NCBI RefSeq assembly: GCF_016793825.1
Contig: NZ_JAEULM010000044.1
Location: 496,001-560,000 of the forward strand
From: Sphingopyxis sp.
GTDB taxonomy: Bacteria; Pseudomonadota; Alphaproteobacteria; Sphingomonadales; Sphingomonadaceae
Direction of reading: 5' to 3'
Length of the DNA stretch: 64,000 nucleotides
Shown here one piece after another: positions 9,286-18,199 of this stretch (positions within the stretch are counted from its first letter, which is position 1; each line of letters starts with the position of its first letter). Position numbers and translations under genes: made by a program. The notes under the pieces were generated by a model. It was not told the origin of the DNA. It saw nothing but the letters and a program-made list of their open reading frames with translations, and did no database searches.

Positions 9286-10047
9286 CTGTCCCGTCTAATC
9301 GACTAAACCGCGAGTGGGAATAGATAAGGCCTTTAGGGCCACGATTCTCTTTCCGTCCGCGCCGGCGTTGGCATCAGGATGAACCGTCCCGCATTTTTCT
9401 TTTCGGGCGGGGACGCCGTCCTTTCGAGACCTGGTGAATGTTTGCACGGTGCGCGGGGCCAGATCGGGCAATCGCGAGCTCTGCTCCCCACAGCGCACGG
9501 GCGGCGCTGCGCAAGGAGGCGGGATAGCGGGCCAGATCCGACAGGTCGGATTGGGTCAGTAAGGGCATAAGTCACCTATCGTCAGCGCATTGGGCGCCGG
9601 ACGCGAAGCCGAGGGCATCTCGTGGGAGATGCGCGGCCGAGGAAAGAAATGACCGAAGGAACGGCGCCCGGGGGCCGATCTGTCCGGCCCCAGGCGCACG
9701 ATATCGTCGGCGTCCGTTTATGAACTGGTGCTACACATATGCATCGCAATACCCCTGCTGGGGGAACGCAATGCCTGGCGATGTCGCCCGAGCATCACGC
9801 GCTTTAGCCGTTGGTAACGCGGAGCAAGCTGCTTCCCGGTCAAAAGCCGCGGGTCGAAGGAGGAGAGCCTGTCATTCGTTTCGACCAACTCCGAACGACA
9901 ATCTCAACTTAAAAGATTGATATTGGATTCGTCAATGGAGATCGATCGATTTTGCGATGAAGAAAATCTATCAGACGGCAAGCGGGCCGTTGCATCGGCG
10001 CCGGACGCCCGATCGCAGGAAATCGGTGCGGGGCCGGATAATGCCGC
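9286..10047. other. 760-base intergenic region with a possible small ORF and a GC hairpin
   Basis: No recognisable gene. A leftward ATG frame at 9568-9374 (64 codons, beginning M-P-L-L-T-Q-S-D-L-S-D-L-A-R-Y) has AGGTGA just upstream and a plausible first half, but its C terminus is Arg/Lys-rich and I know no family for it. At 9665-9696 a GC-rich dyad (CGCC and GGGG arms around an ATCTGTC loop) could form a strong hairpin, but no T-run follows in either direction. Between about 9900 and 9990 the base composition is noticeably more AT-rich than the surroundings. Confidence 0.4.
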
Positions 10048-10662
10048 TCAGGCCATCGCCGTGTCGCGCGGGGAGGCATATCCCGCCTTCATCCGCGCGA
10101 ACATCATCACCTGCCCGGTCATGATGTCGAGTTGCATGGCGATGCCATCGTCGGTCAGCAGCCCGTCGGGATCGAACAGCGGCTGACTGCTGTTGGCGGT
10201 GACCGCCATCGGGGTCGGCCATCCACGCAGCGCATGCGTGATCGAACGCAGAGTCGCGAGCGTGCTACCGGCCGCCTGCCAGCCGCCGGCAACGGCAACG
10301 AGTCCGACAGCGCGGCCGTCGAAATAGGGCTGCGTATCCGAAACCAGGTCCTGCGCATAATCGAGTGCGTTCTTGACCACGCCTGACACGGTACCGTGAT
10401 AGGCGGGTGAAGCGACGATGACCCCGTCGGCCTCCCGCAGCGCCGATATCAGCGCCCTCGCCTTTGCGCAGCGATTGCCGTGGTGGGGGGCATAAAGCGG
10501 CAGGTCGATCGCGTCGCCAGCGAAGAGCTGCGTATCGGCACCCTGCGCTTCGCAGCGCGCAAGCGCATGGCGGAGCAGACGTTCGGCCGAACCGCCAGCG
10601 GTAGCATTACCGCCAAGTGCGACGATGCGCGGTCGACCGGACGTTGCACGATGATCGATCAT
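10048..10662 (-). CDS. NADPH-dependent FMN reductase (SsuE/MsuE-like fold)
   Basis: A 204-residue flavodoxin-like protein of the FMN_red family. It has an early phosphate loop (G-G-N-A-T-A-G-G-S-A-E-R, about 17-28) and the conserved S-P-A-Y-H-G-T-V-S-G-V-V-K-N-A-L-D near residues 83-99. The ATG follows GGGAG at a good distance. Such enzymes supply FMNH2 to two-component monooxygenases. No other flavin reductase is seen in the window, so it is a candidate partner for the SsuD-like enzyme at 26317-27384, but it is 16 kb away and might instead serve general NAD(P)H:quinone chemistry. Confidence 0.8.
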   Translation of the reverse strand: MIDHRATSGRPRIVALGGNATAGGSAERLLRHALARCEAQGADTQLFAGDAIDLPLYAPHHGNRCAKARALISALREADGVIVASPAYHGTVSGVVKNALDYAQDLVSDTQPYFDGRAVGLVAVAGGWQAAGSTLATLRSITHALRGWPTPMAVTANSSQPLFDPDGLLTDDGIAMQLDIMTGQVMMFARMKAGYASPRDTAMA

Positions 10663-10686
10663 GGCGCTCTCCCTCGGTGTTGTGGC

Positions 10687-11451
10687 TCAGTTGAAAGTCA
10701 CCTGGCTACCGCCGCGCAAAAAGGCGATCGCGTTGCGACGGAGGTGATTCGTGCCGGGATTCAGGATCGGCTCGGGCGAATATTGCGCAAGATAGACCCG
10801 GCGCATGTTCGGCGTCGAATTCGATCCGGTTGCGTGGAGCGCGAGGCTGGAAAAGGCGACGATGCTCCCCGCCGGCACCTCGAGCGTCACGCCCTCGCTG
10901 TCGCCGGTATAGCCAACAAGGTCGTTGCTGCCCGGCTGGCGCGTATGCGGAACGATGCCGTCGCGCGTGTCGGGTGCCTGCGAAAATGGCAGGATACGCA
11001 CCGTGCCATTGGCAACCGTCGTATCGTCCAGCGTGCACCAGCAGGTCAGGTACGGTTTATGGTCGACAGGCCCTCCGTTACCGACGACATAACCCGAATC
11101 CTGATGCCAGCTGAACGGCATCCCCTCGCTCGCGCCTTTCACGACGTATTGGTCGTAGAAGAAATAGGCATCGTCGCCGATCGTGGCGCGGCAGACGTCG
11201 GCCATCGTCTCGCTGAACAGCATGTTGCGCAGGTCGGGCTGCTTCCGCTGGCATTCGCCGGCGAAATAACGCTTGCCCTTGTGGCTGATGCCGTCGACTT
11301 CGACGCCAAGGCTGTCGAGACGGGCATCTTCGCGTTCGATCACGCGGCCGCATTCTTCACGAAGCAAGTCGAGCAGCGGGCCTTCGAGGATGCGTTCGAA
11401 TACCGCATAGCCTTCCGTCGCAAATTGTTCGCGCTGCGCCGAATAATCCAT
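10687..11451 (-). CDS. Phytanoyl-CoA-dioxygenase-family Fe(II)/2-oxoglutarate oxygenase
   Basis: A 254-residue PhyH-family protein. The metal triad is visible as W-H-Q-D-S-G (H-x-D) and a distal His in A-L-H-A-T-G-S-N, followed by the R-R-V-Y that binds 2-oxoglutarate. I start it at M-D-Y-S-A-Q, where GGGAGA lies eight bases upstream, rather than at an ATG 24 codons earlier. It diverges from the LysR gene at 11553, its likely regulator. PhyH proteins hydroxylate many small substrates, so the target is unknown. Confidence 0.82.
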   Translation of the reverse strand: MDYSAQREQFATEGYAVFERILEGPLLDLLREECGRVIEREDARLDSLGVEVDGISHKGKRYFAGECQRKQPDLRNMLFSETMADVCRATIGDDAYFFYDQYVVKGASEGMPFSWHQDSGYVVGNGGPVDHKPYLTCWCTLDDTTVANGTVRILPFSQAPDTRDGIVPHTRQPGSNDLVGYTGDSEGVTLEVPAGSIVAFSSLALHATGSNSTPNMRRVYLAQYSPEPILNPGTNHLRRNAIAFLRGGSQVTFN

Positions 11452-11521
11452 GTTGCGTCTCCCGGATTGGTCAATGACGACTCGATACCTCCAAAACATC
11501 CATCGCATCCAATCGAATTGC

Positions 11522-11537
11522 ATCGTACGATCATACG
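11522..11537. promoter_or_regulatory. Candidate LysR operator between the PhyH and LysR genes
   Basis: The divergent 101-base gap contains a perfect 10-base palindrome ATCGTACGAT (11522-11531) that overlaps a second dyad CGTA-N6-TACG (11524-11537). Its position 16-31 bases before the LysR start fits an autoregulatory binding site. This is seen only as symmetry; no regulon comparison was possible. Confidence 0.4.
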
Positions 11538-11552
11538 TCTATACTATGACCT

Positions 11553-12473
11553 ATGCGAATGAGACAGGTCGAGGCGTTTCGCGCCGTCATGATGAGTGGT
11601 GGGATTACCGCTGCCGCAACGATGCTCAACATCAGCCAGCCGTCGGTAAGCCGGCTGATCGCCGACATGGAGCGTGCGGTCGGCTTTCGCCTGTTCGACC
11701 GGCGCGGGGCGCGCGTACATCCGACCGCGCAGGCGCAGGCCCTCTATGAAGCGGTACGGCGAAGCTACGCAGGCCTCGACCTGCTCGATCAGGCCGCGCG
11801 TCGGATTCGCGCGCATCCGGTAGGCACGGTGCGGATCGCAGCGCTGGCTGCGATTGCGATGACCATCCTCCCCGCCGTGATCGCGCGCTTTCGTATCCTC
11901 TATCCCGACATCAAGATCACGGTGGAATCGCTCGGACAACGGGCGATCGAGGAGCGCGTCTTTCTGGGTCAGGCGGACCTTGGAATCGGGGTCGAAGCGC
12001 AAGGGCGCGAGGGCATCCGATCGACCTTGCTCGCGCGCGCCGACTATATCTGCATCCTGCCCGCCAACCACCCCCTGGCGCACCGTCCGCAATTGTCAGT
12101 GGAGGATCTCGCGGGCGAGGAATTCATCGGCCCGATGCACGAAGCCGACGCGCTGTGGAACGGGATCGACGCGGTATTGGAAACTTCCGGCATCCCGGTG
12201 TCCCGACGGCTGGAGACGCAGCATTCGCAGATCCTGTATGCCTTTGTCGAAGCCGGCCTCGGGGTATCGATCGCCGAGCCGTTCAGCGCGCCGCTGTTTC
12301 ACCGGCTCGGTGTCGCGATCCGACCGATTGCCCCGCCCGTCTATCTGGACTTCGCGCTGCTCGAACCGGACATCGGTCCGACGCCGGAGATCGTTGCCTG
12401 GCTGAACGACGATGTGCGACGCGAAACCGAAGCATGCCTCGCGCATGTGAAGCGTGTCGTCGCGTCGAAGTAG
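11553..12473 (+). CDS. LysR-family transcriptional regulator
   Basis: A 306-residue LysR protein. The winged-helix motif is at residues 3-60 (R-Q-V-E-A-F-R-A-V-M..., A-A-T-M-L-N-I-S-Q-P-S-V-S-R-L-I) and a periplasmic-binding-like effector domain follows. A second in-frame ATG two codons later is possible. It diverges from the PhyH dioxygenase and probably controls it. The helix sequence I-S-Q-P-S-V-S-R and the residue 60-95 linker resemble regulators of amino-acid or opine metabolism, but the inducer cannot be named. Confidence 0.88.
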   Translation: MRMRQVEAFRAVMMSGGITAAATMLNISQPSVSRLIADMERAVGFRLFDRRGARVHPTAQAQALYEAVRRSYAGLDLLDQAARRIRAHPVGTVRIAALAAIAMTILPAVIARFRILYPDIKITVESLGQRAIEERVFLGQADLGIGVEAQGREGIRSTLLARADYICILPANHPLAHRPQLSVEDLAGEEFIGPMHEADALWNGIDAVLETSGIPVSRRLETQHSQILYAFVEAGLGVSIAEPFSAPLFHRLGVAIRPIAPPVYLDFALLEPDIGPTPEIVAWLNDDVRRETEACLAHVKRVVASK

Positions 12474-12783
12474 GACCGCTCGCTTTTCCATTCAGCCCGG
12501 AGGCAGGTCGGGGTCCGCCCCGCGAGGTTGGCAGGCATCTTTAAGGCTTGCGCATACGCCGGAGCCATCCCCCGCCTTGTCGCCATCGAGCAAGTCATAG
12601 CATTTGGACATACTATCACGACATTTCTCGATTGGACTGCGATGATTTTGCCGCGCATCCCTATGCATGGCGGGTTAGCCCTCGGGCCGACCGGATGATT
12701 CTCGGCCGATATCCGCGGCCGCGCCACGGTTCCAGGATCCAGGCGGACAGATGATCCGCCGGACGCGAGTGGGGAGGTTTTCG
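12474..12783. other. 310-base intergenic region before the TonB receptor
   Basis: No gene seen. The region carries the promoter and leader of the receptor at 12784, ending in GGGGAGG as its ribosome-binding site. I found no copy of the TGACA-N4-TGTCA operator that marks other genes of the locus here. Confidence 0.5.
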
Positions 12784-15096
12784 ATGACGACGACATACAA
12801 GCTGGCTTTGGCGCTTTCGACGACGATGGCCGCGGCTCTGATCGCAGCAGCCCCCGCCCGCGCGCAAGAAGCCGCCGCCGACGCGCCCTTCGCGACCACC
12901 GACATCATCGTCACCGCGCAGAAGCGCGAACAGAATCTGCAGGATGTCCCGGTGGCGATCTCGGTCGTTTCGGGTGGCCAACTCGAGCGAGCGAACATCA
13001 ATTCGGCCGAACAACTTTTCCAGCGCGTCCCCACGCTGACGTTCCGCAAGGGCAACACCAACAAGGATTCGGCGCTGTCGATCCGCGGCGTCGGCACGAT
13101 CAGCTTTTCCGCCGGCGTCGAACCGTCGGTATCGACCGTGATCGACGGCGTCGTCTATGCCCGTACCGGCCAGCAGACCTCGGATTTCCTTGATGTCGAG
13201 CGCATCGAGGTGCTGCGCGGCCCGCAGGGCAGCCTTTTCGGCAAGAATGCCAGTGCCGGGGTGATCAACATCGTGTCGCGCGAACCGGGCAATGAACTGG
13301 GCGGCTACGTCGACGCCGCCTGGTACGAGGGCAATGAATATCGCATCCGCGGCAGTGTCGGCGGCCCGCTCAGCGACAGCGTCCGCGCTTCGCTCACGGG
13401 CTTCTGGTCGCAGTATGACGGCAATGGCCGCAACGTGTTCAACAACCACAAGGTCAACGGCTATGAACATTGGGGCGTGCGCGGCAAACTGATCGCGGAG
13501 CCCAGCGATGCGCTGAAGATCACGCTGATCGCCGATTATTCGAAGGGAAGCGATAATGGCTATGCCGACAGCATCGGCACCGTCTTCTCCTCCGCTTTCA
13601 ACAATGCGGTGTTCATCCCGAGCCTCGCGCCGCTGACGCTGGACGGCAAGAACAAGGACATCGACAACGACCTCGATCCCTATACCAAGGACAAGAACAG
13701 CGGCGTGTCGGGGCAGTTCGACCTCGACCTCGGCGGCGTCACACTGACGTCGATCACCGCCTATCGTCATTGGTACAACTTCCAGCAGCGCGACGGCGAC
13801 TTCCGGTCGGACGCGCCGAAATATGTCAATACCGGGACCGCTTCGGGCGATGTCCGGTCGCATGATCGTGGCGATCTGACGTTCGACCAGTTCACCCAGG
13901 AATTGCGGATCGCATCATCAAATCCACAGTTTTTCGAATATGTTGCGGGCCTTTATTACTATCACACGAAAGAAGTCGACTTCTTCAACCGCACGGTCAC
14001 GAGCTGCACCGCCTCGACGCTGCCGACGGTAGGCGGCCTGACGCCCTGCGCCGCGGGATCGTCGACTTACCTCACCAACGAAGGCAACGCCGACTTCACG
14101 ACCACGCTGACCAGCTATTCGGCTTTCGGTCAGGGGACGTTGAACTTCACCGATGCGTTCCGCGGCATAGTCGGCTTGCGCCATACGAACGACAAGGTCG
14201 CCTATGACTTCGTCCGTCGTTCGACTTCGCTCGCGGCCTTCTCCGGCGTCAATCCGGCTTTTGCGTCGACGGGGTCGATCAAGGACAATGGCTGGTCGGG
14301 CAATGCCGGCCTGCAATATGACGTGACCGACGATGTCATCGCCTATGCAACCTATACGCGCGGTTACAAGGGCCCGGCGCTCAACATCTTCTTCAATATG
14401 CTGGCACGCGATACCGGCCGGATCGACCCCGAAAAGTCGAACGCCTATGAGGCCGGCCTGAAGATGCGGCTGTTCGACCGCCGCCTGACGCTGAACCTGG
14501 CAACATTCTATGCCAAGTACGACAATTATCAGGCGAACTTCCTCGACATCGTCGCGGGCCAGGTCGTCACCCGCCTGACCAACGCGGGCAGCGTTTCGAC
14601 GCGCGGCATCGAAATGGACTTCAACGCGGCGATCACGGACGATTTTTCGCTGTCGGGCGGCTTCAACTATACCGATGCCCACATCAACAAGTTCATTTGT
14701 CCCACGGGGGCTGCGGTAACCTGCGCCGATGCGATCAATGGCAAGCCACTGCCCTTTGCCCCCAAGTACAAGGGTACGGTGACGATGGACTGGCGCTTGC
14801 CGCTGAACATCGAGGGCTTCAACGTCGATCTGAACAGTTCGCTTGTCTATCAGAGCAAGACCAACTTCGACATCAACCAGAATCCGAATGCGTTCCAGAG
14901 CGCCTATGCGATCTGGGATGCCGGCGTCCGCGTCAGCACATCGGACGACAAGTACAGCCTGTCCTTCATCGTCAAGAACCTGACCGACAAGCAGTTCGTG
15001 ACGCAGCGTATTCCGAACGGCACCTCTTTCATGCGCCAGATCACGCCGCGCGACGCAGAGCGTTATTTCGGGATAACGGGCCGCGTGAACTTCTGA
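12784..15096 (+). CDS. TonB-dependent outer-membrane receptor (candidate SQ-glycoside importer)
   Basis: A 770-residue receptor. It has a signal peptide ending A-P-A-R-A-Q|E, a TonB-box-like stretch T-D-I-I-V-T-A-Q-K-R-E-Q, a plug domain (about residues 45-160, with V-E-R-I-E-V-L-R-G-P-Q-G and the N-A-S-A-G-V-I-N-I turn) and a 22-strand barrel ending I-T-G-R-V-N-F. The ATG at 12784 follows GGGGAGG. No STN signalling domain is present, so it is not a FecA-type transducer. It is immediately upstream of and co-directional with the sulfoquinovosidase, which suggests that its ligand is a sulfoquinovosyl glycoside; this is inference. Confidence 0.9.
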   Translation: MTTTYKLALALSTTMAAALIAAAPARAQEAAADAPFATTDIIVTAQKREQNLQDVPVAISVVSGGQLERANINSAEQLFQRVPTLTFRKGNTNKDSALSIRGVGTISFSAGVEPSVSTVIDGVVYARTGQQTSDFLDVERIEVLRGPQGSLFGKNASAGVINIVSREPGNELGGYVDAAWYEGNEYRIRGSVGGPLSDSVRASLTGFWSQYDGNGRNVFNNHKVNGYEHWGVRGKLIAEPSDALKITLIADYSKGSDNGYADSIGTVFSSAFNNAVFIPSLAPLTLDGKNKDIDNDLDPYTKDKNSGVSGQFDLDLGGVTLTSITAYRHWYNFQQRDGDFRSDAPKYVNTGTASGDVRSHDRGDLTFDQFTQELRIASSNPQFFEYVAGLYYYHTKEVDFFNRTVTSCTASTLPTVGGLTPCAAGSSTYLTNEGNADFTTTLTSYSAFGQGTLNFTDAFRGIVGLRHTNDKVAYDFVRRSTSLAAFSGVNPAFASTGSIKDNGWSGNAGLQYDVTDDVIAYATYTRGYKGPALNIFFNMLARDTGRIDPEKSNAYEAGLKMRLFDRRLTLNLATFYAKYDNYQANFLDIVAGQVVTRLTNAGSVSTRGIEMDFNAAITDDFSLSGGFNYTDAHINKFICPTGAAVTCADAINGKPLPFAPKYKGTVTMDWRLPLNIEGFNVDLNSSLVYQSKTNFDINQNPNAFQSAYAIWDAGVRVSTSDDKYSLSFIVKNLTDKQFVTQRIPNGTSFMRQITPRDAERYFGITGRVNF

Positions 15097-15105
15097 GGCT
15101 GAAAA

Positions 15106-15236
15106 GCCCTCCCCGAGGATTTCGATGGGGAGAGCGCAGCGCGAAGCGTTGACGGAGGGGCCGTGACGGGCCGCCGCCGCCCCTCCATCACGCCCCGCGC
15201 GCGCCCTCCCCATCGCCTCGCGGCAGGGAAGATTGT
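15106..15236. repeat. Intergenic palindromic repeat (REP-like)
   Basis: Between the receptor and the sulfoquinovosidase lie nested dyads: CTCCCC...GGGGAG (15109-15132) and GGAGGGGC...GCCCCTCC (15154-15185), followed by a further CCCTCCCC arm at 15204. The unit reading GCCCCTCCGTCAACGCTTCG on the minus strand looks like the dispersed palindrome often seen in sphingomonad genomes. It could act as a transcript stabiliser or attenuator between the two genes. Confidence 0.6.
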
Positions 15237-15261
15237 ATGAGGAAAGCGAAAGGATCCCCGC

Positions 15262-17271
15262 ATGGCGCTTGACGCGCTCGATACCGGCTTTGCCCTCCGC
15301 CTCGACGGGCGAACGATCCTGACGCACGGCAAGGATGCACCCTGTTTCTCGGTCGGGCGCGGCGTGCCGCATGTCCGTTCAAAGTTGGGCCACTTCGATG
15401 TGGCAGAAGAGGTGATCGAACGGATCGCGCTGACGCATGCCGAAGTCGACGGCGATGCCGTTCGCTTTGCCGAAGCGCCCGGCGCGGCATGGCTGCTCGA
15501 GGCGGAGGTATCGGGCGACGGTGACGATGCGGTGATCGCGCTGACGGCACTTGATGCGACACTCAATCGATTGTGGCTGCGTGTACCGGCGCAAGCGAGC
15601 GAGCATGTGTGGGGCGGAGGCGAGCAATTCTCGTACTTCGATCTGCGCGGCCGGCATTTCCCCCTGTGGTCGAGCGAACCCGGCGTTGGGCGCGATCCGG
15701 CATCACCGCTGTTCCAGCAGGTCGAGGCGCACCGCAAGGGCGGTGGCGGCAGTTATGCGCACACCAATTATCCCCAACCGACCTATGTGAGCTCGCGGCG
15801 CTATGCGCTCCATGTCGACAGCTTTGCCTATGCGGCGTTCGATTTCAGGAATGACGATCATCACGAAATCGAGGTCTGGGAGATTCCCGCGAAGATCGAG
15901 CTTTGGGCGCGGCCGCGTTTTGCCGCGCTGGTGTCGGCCCTGTCGGACCGCTTCGGACGTCAGCCGCCGCTGCCCGAATGGCTGCTCAAAGGTGCGGTCA
16001 TCGGGCTTAAGGATGGCGACAACAGCTTTGCACGATTGAAGGCGTACGAGGAGGCCGGGGTCGCAGTGTCGGGGCTGTGGTGCGAGGATTGGGTCGGCCT
16101 GCGCATCACCAGCTTCGGCAATCGCCTGTTCTGGGACTGGCAATGGAATGAAGAGCGTTATCCCGAATTGCCGGCGCGCATCGCCGAGTTGCGCGAGCGC
16201 GGCGTCCGGTTTCTTGGCTATGTGAACCCGTATCTGGCGGTCGACGGGCCACTCTATGCTGAGGCGGCGGGACAGGGTTTCATGGTGATGCATCCCGACA
16301 GGGACGAGCCTTATATCATCGATTTCGGCGAGTTCGATTGCGGGCATGTCGATTTCACCAATCCGGCGGCGGCGGCGTGGTTTGCGGACACGATCATCGG
16401 CGAGAAGATGATCGATTTCGGCCTGTCGGGCTGGATGGCGGACTTCGGCGAATATCTGCCGGTCGATGTTCGGCTGGCGAATGGCGAGAGCGGGATGACC
16501 GCGCACAACCGCTGGCCGGCGCTGTGGGGCGAGGTCAACGCCAAGGGCATCGCGGGGCGCGGGCAGACCGGCGAGATGATGGTCTTCATGCGATCGGGAG
16601 CGGCCGGTGTGCAGGGGCATTGCCCGATGCTGTGGGCGGGCGACCAGTCGGTCGATTTCTCGCGCCACGACGGCATCGGCACGGTGATCTGCGCCGCGCT
16701 GTCGGCGGGTATGCTCGGCAACGCGCATCATCACAGCGATTGCGGCGGTTATACGAGCCTGTTCGATACGACGCGCGACGCAGAGCTGGCGATGCGCTGG
16801 GCCGAGATGTCGGCGTTCACGTCGATGATCCGCACGCATGAGGGCAATCGGCCGCGGCAGAATGTGCAATATGACGACGATCCGGATTTGCTCGCGCATT
16901 TTGCGAAGATGACGCGGATTTATGCGCATCTGGCGCCGTACATCCGGCGACTGTCGCATGAGGCGTCAGAGATTGGGTTGCCCGTGCAGCGGCCGCTGTT
17001 CCTGCATTTCGACGACGATGCGGAAACCTATGCGATCCAGACCTCCTATCTGCTTGGTCCGGACCTGCTCGTCGCCCCGGTCATGGCGGCGGGGAAGCGC
17101 GAGTGGACGACCTATTTGCCTGCTGGAGCGGATTGGGTTCATGTCTGGTCGGGGCAGAGCCATACCGGGGGCGCGGACGTGACCGTTGCAGCGCCACTTG
17201 GGCAGCCGCCGCTATTCTACCGGGCCGGGTCGGCCGACGCGGCGCTGTTCGACGGGATCGTCTCGGCCTGA
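15262..17271 (+). CDS. yihQ: Sulfoquinovosidase (GH31, YihQ/SmoI type)
   Basis: A 669-residue GH31 alpha-glycosidase that hydrolyses sulfoquinovosyl glycerol to SQ and glycerol. The catalytic nucleophile is Asp394 in W-M-A-D-F-G-E-Y-L-P and the acid/base is Asp461 in W-A-G-D-Q. Residues that recognise the sulfonate in E. coli YihQ are all present: R288 and W291 (N-R-L-F-W) correspond to R301 and W304, and Y497 (C-G-G-Y) to Y508. The offsets are a constant 11 or 13 residues, so the alignment is close to collinear. Ordinary GH31 glucosidases lack this set. AAAGGA precedes the ATG. There is no signal peptide, so it should act in the cytoplasm. Its end overlaps the convergent LysR gene by 55 bases. 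Confidence 0.93.
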   Translation: MALDALDTGFALRLDGRTILTHGKDAPCFSVGRGVPHVRSKLGHFDVAEEVIERIALTHAEVDGDAVRFAEAPGAAWLLEAEVSGDGDDAVIALTALDATLNRLWLRVPAQASEHVWGGGEQFSYFDLRGRHFPLWSSEPGVGRDPASPLFQQVEAHRKGGGGSYAHTNYPQPTYVSSRRYALHVDSFAYAAFDFRNDDHHEIEVWEIPAKIELWARPRFAALVSALSDRFGRQPPLPEWLLKGAVIGLKDGDNSFARLKAYEEAGVAVSGLWCEDWVGLRITSFGNRLFWDWQWNEERYPELPARIAELRERGVRFLGYVNPYLAVDGPLYAEAAGQGFMVMHPDRDEPYIIDFGEFDCGHVDFTNPAAAAWFADTIIGEKMIDFGLSGWMADFGEYLPVDVRLANGESGMTAHNRWPALWGEVNAKGIAGRGQTGEMMVFMRSGAAGVQGHCPMLWAGDQSVDFSRHDGIGTVICAALSAGMLGNAHHHSDCGGYTSLFDTTRDAELAMRWAEMSAFTSMIRTHEGNRPRQNVQYDDDPDLLAHFAKMTRIYAHLAPYIRRLSHEASEIGLPVQRPLFLHFDDDAETYAIQTSYLLGPDLLVAPVMAAGKREWTTYLPAGADWVHVWSGQSHTGGADVTVAAPLGQPPLFYRAGSADAALFDGIVSA

Positions 17272-18134
17272 GCGACTTCACGCAGCACCGTGACGAACGC
17301 GGCGACAAGCGCGCTGCGGCTGCGGTTGCGGAGGAGATGGATGGCGTCGCGCGTGACTTCCGACGACGGGAGCGCGATCATGGCGAGGCCCGATCGCATC
17401 GCCAGGCGCAGGGGCACGACGGTGATCGCACGGCCGCTTCGCGCCATGTCGAGGCAGGCGGCGGTCGAGTCCAGCTCATAATCGGGAAACTGTCCCGCCG
17501 CGAAGCGAGCGCGGAGAGTACGCGGAAGGTTGCTGCCCGGTGCCGGGCGTGGAAGCGCCCAGGGAAAATCGGCACTATCGCCGCCACCTCTCGCCAGCGG
17601 ATGGTCGAGCGCACAAACGAGTATCAGCGGTTCGGTCGGCAGCGGGATACAGAGGACTTCGTCGGCGTGGCCCGACGCGGCAAACTTCGCACGGTTGCAG
17701 ACCACCAGGTCGAGCCGCCGGTCGATGAGAGTTTCGAGCAATTGCTGCGACGGACCGCCGGTAACAGTCACCCGCACGCCGGGATGCAATTCGGCAAAGC
17801 GCGCGATCGCGTCGGTGAGCAAGGGCTGCAACGGATAGGGTCCGCTGCCGACCGCGACGGTGCCGCTGCTCGGCTGATCGAGCCCGCGCGCCTCCTGTTC
17901 GAGATTCGCCGACGCGGCGATAACGTCGCGGGCGGATCGGATAAGCCGGTCGGCGTCGCTCGTCGGACGCACATAATGGGTGGTGCGGTCGAAGAGGGTG
18001 GCGCCCAGTTCCTCCTCGAGCTTCTGGATCGAGCGCGTGAGCGCCGATTGGGTAAGACCAAGTTCGTCAGCCGCGCGCGCGTAGCTGCCGAGGCGGTAAA
18101 GCGTGTCGAAATGTCGGAGGCGGCGGAGGTTCAT
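17217..18134 (-). CDS. LysR-family transcriptional regulator
   Basis: A 305-residue LysR protein started at M-N-L-R-R-L-R-H-F-D, the canonical LysR N terminus, although the frame is open 12 codons further. The helix-turn-helix contains A-A-D-E-L-G-L-T-Q-S-A-L-T-R-S-I-Q-K-L-E. The effector domain follows from about residue 90. It diverges from glpD (65-base gap) and probably controls the glpD/oxidase/kinase run. Its 3' end overlaps the convergent sulfoquinovosidase gene. Confidence 0.88.
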   Translation of the reverse strand: MNLRRLRHFDTLYRLGSYARAADELGLTQSALTRSIQKLEEELGATLFDRTTHYVRPTSDADRLIRSARDVIAASANLEQEARGLDQPSSGTVAVGSGPYPLQPLLTDAIARFAELHPGVRVTVTGGPSQQLLETLIDRRLDLVVCNRAKFAASGHADEVLCIPLPTEPLILVCALDHPLARGGGDSADFPWALPRPAPGSNLPRTLRARFAAGQFPDYELDSTAACLDMARSGRAITVVPLRLAMRSGLAMIALPSSEVTRDAIHLLRNRSRSALVAAFVTVLREVAQAETIPSNSAASADPAR

Positions 18135-18199
18135 GGCGCGCACCATATCATTCCCATAATGCAATACCAATGCCGCTGTGATGCGCTTAGCGTGAACAT

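Noticed and set aside
9665-9696. GC hairpin as a rho-independent terminator
   Set aside because: No T-run follows on either strand and no gene ends close by.
12661-15372. Two long minus-strand frames opposite the first TonB receptor
   Set aside because: The plus strand encodes a complete receptor with signal peptide, plug and terminal aromatic residue; these frames are shadows.
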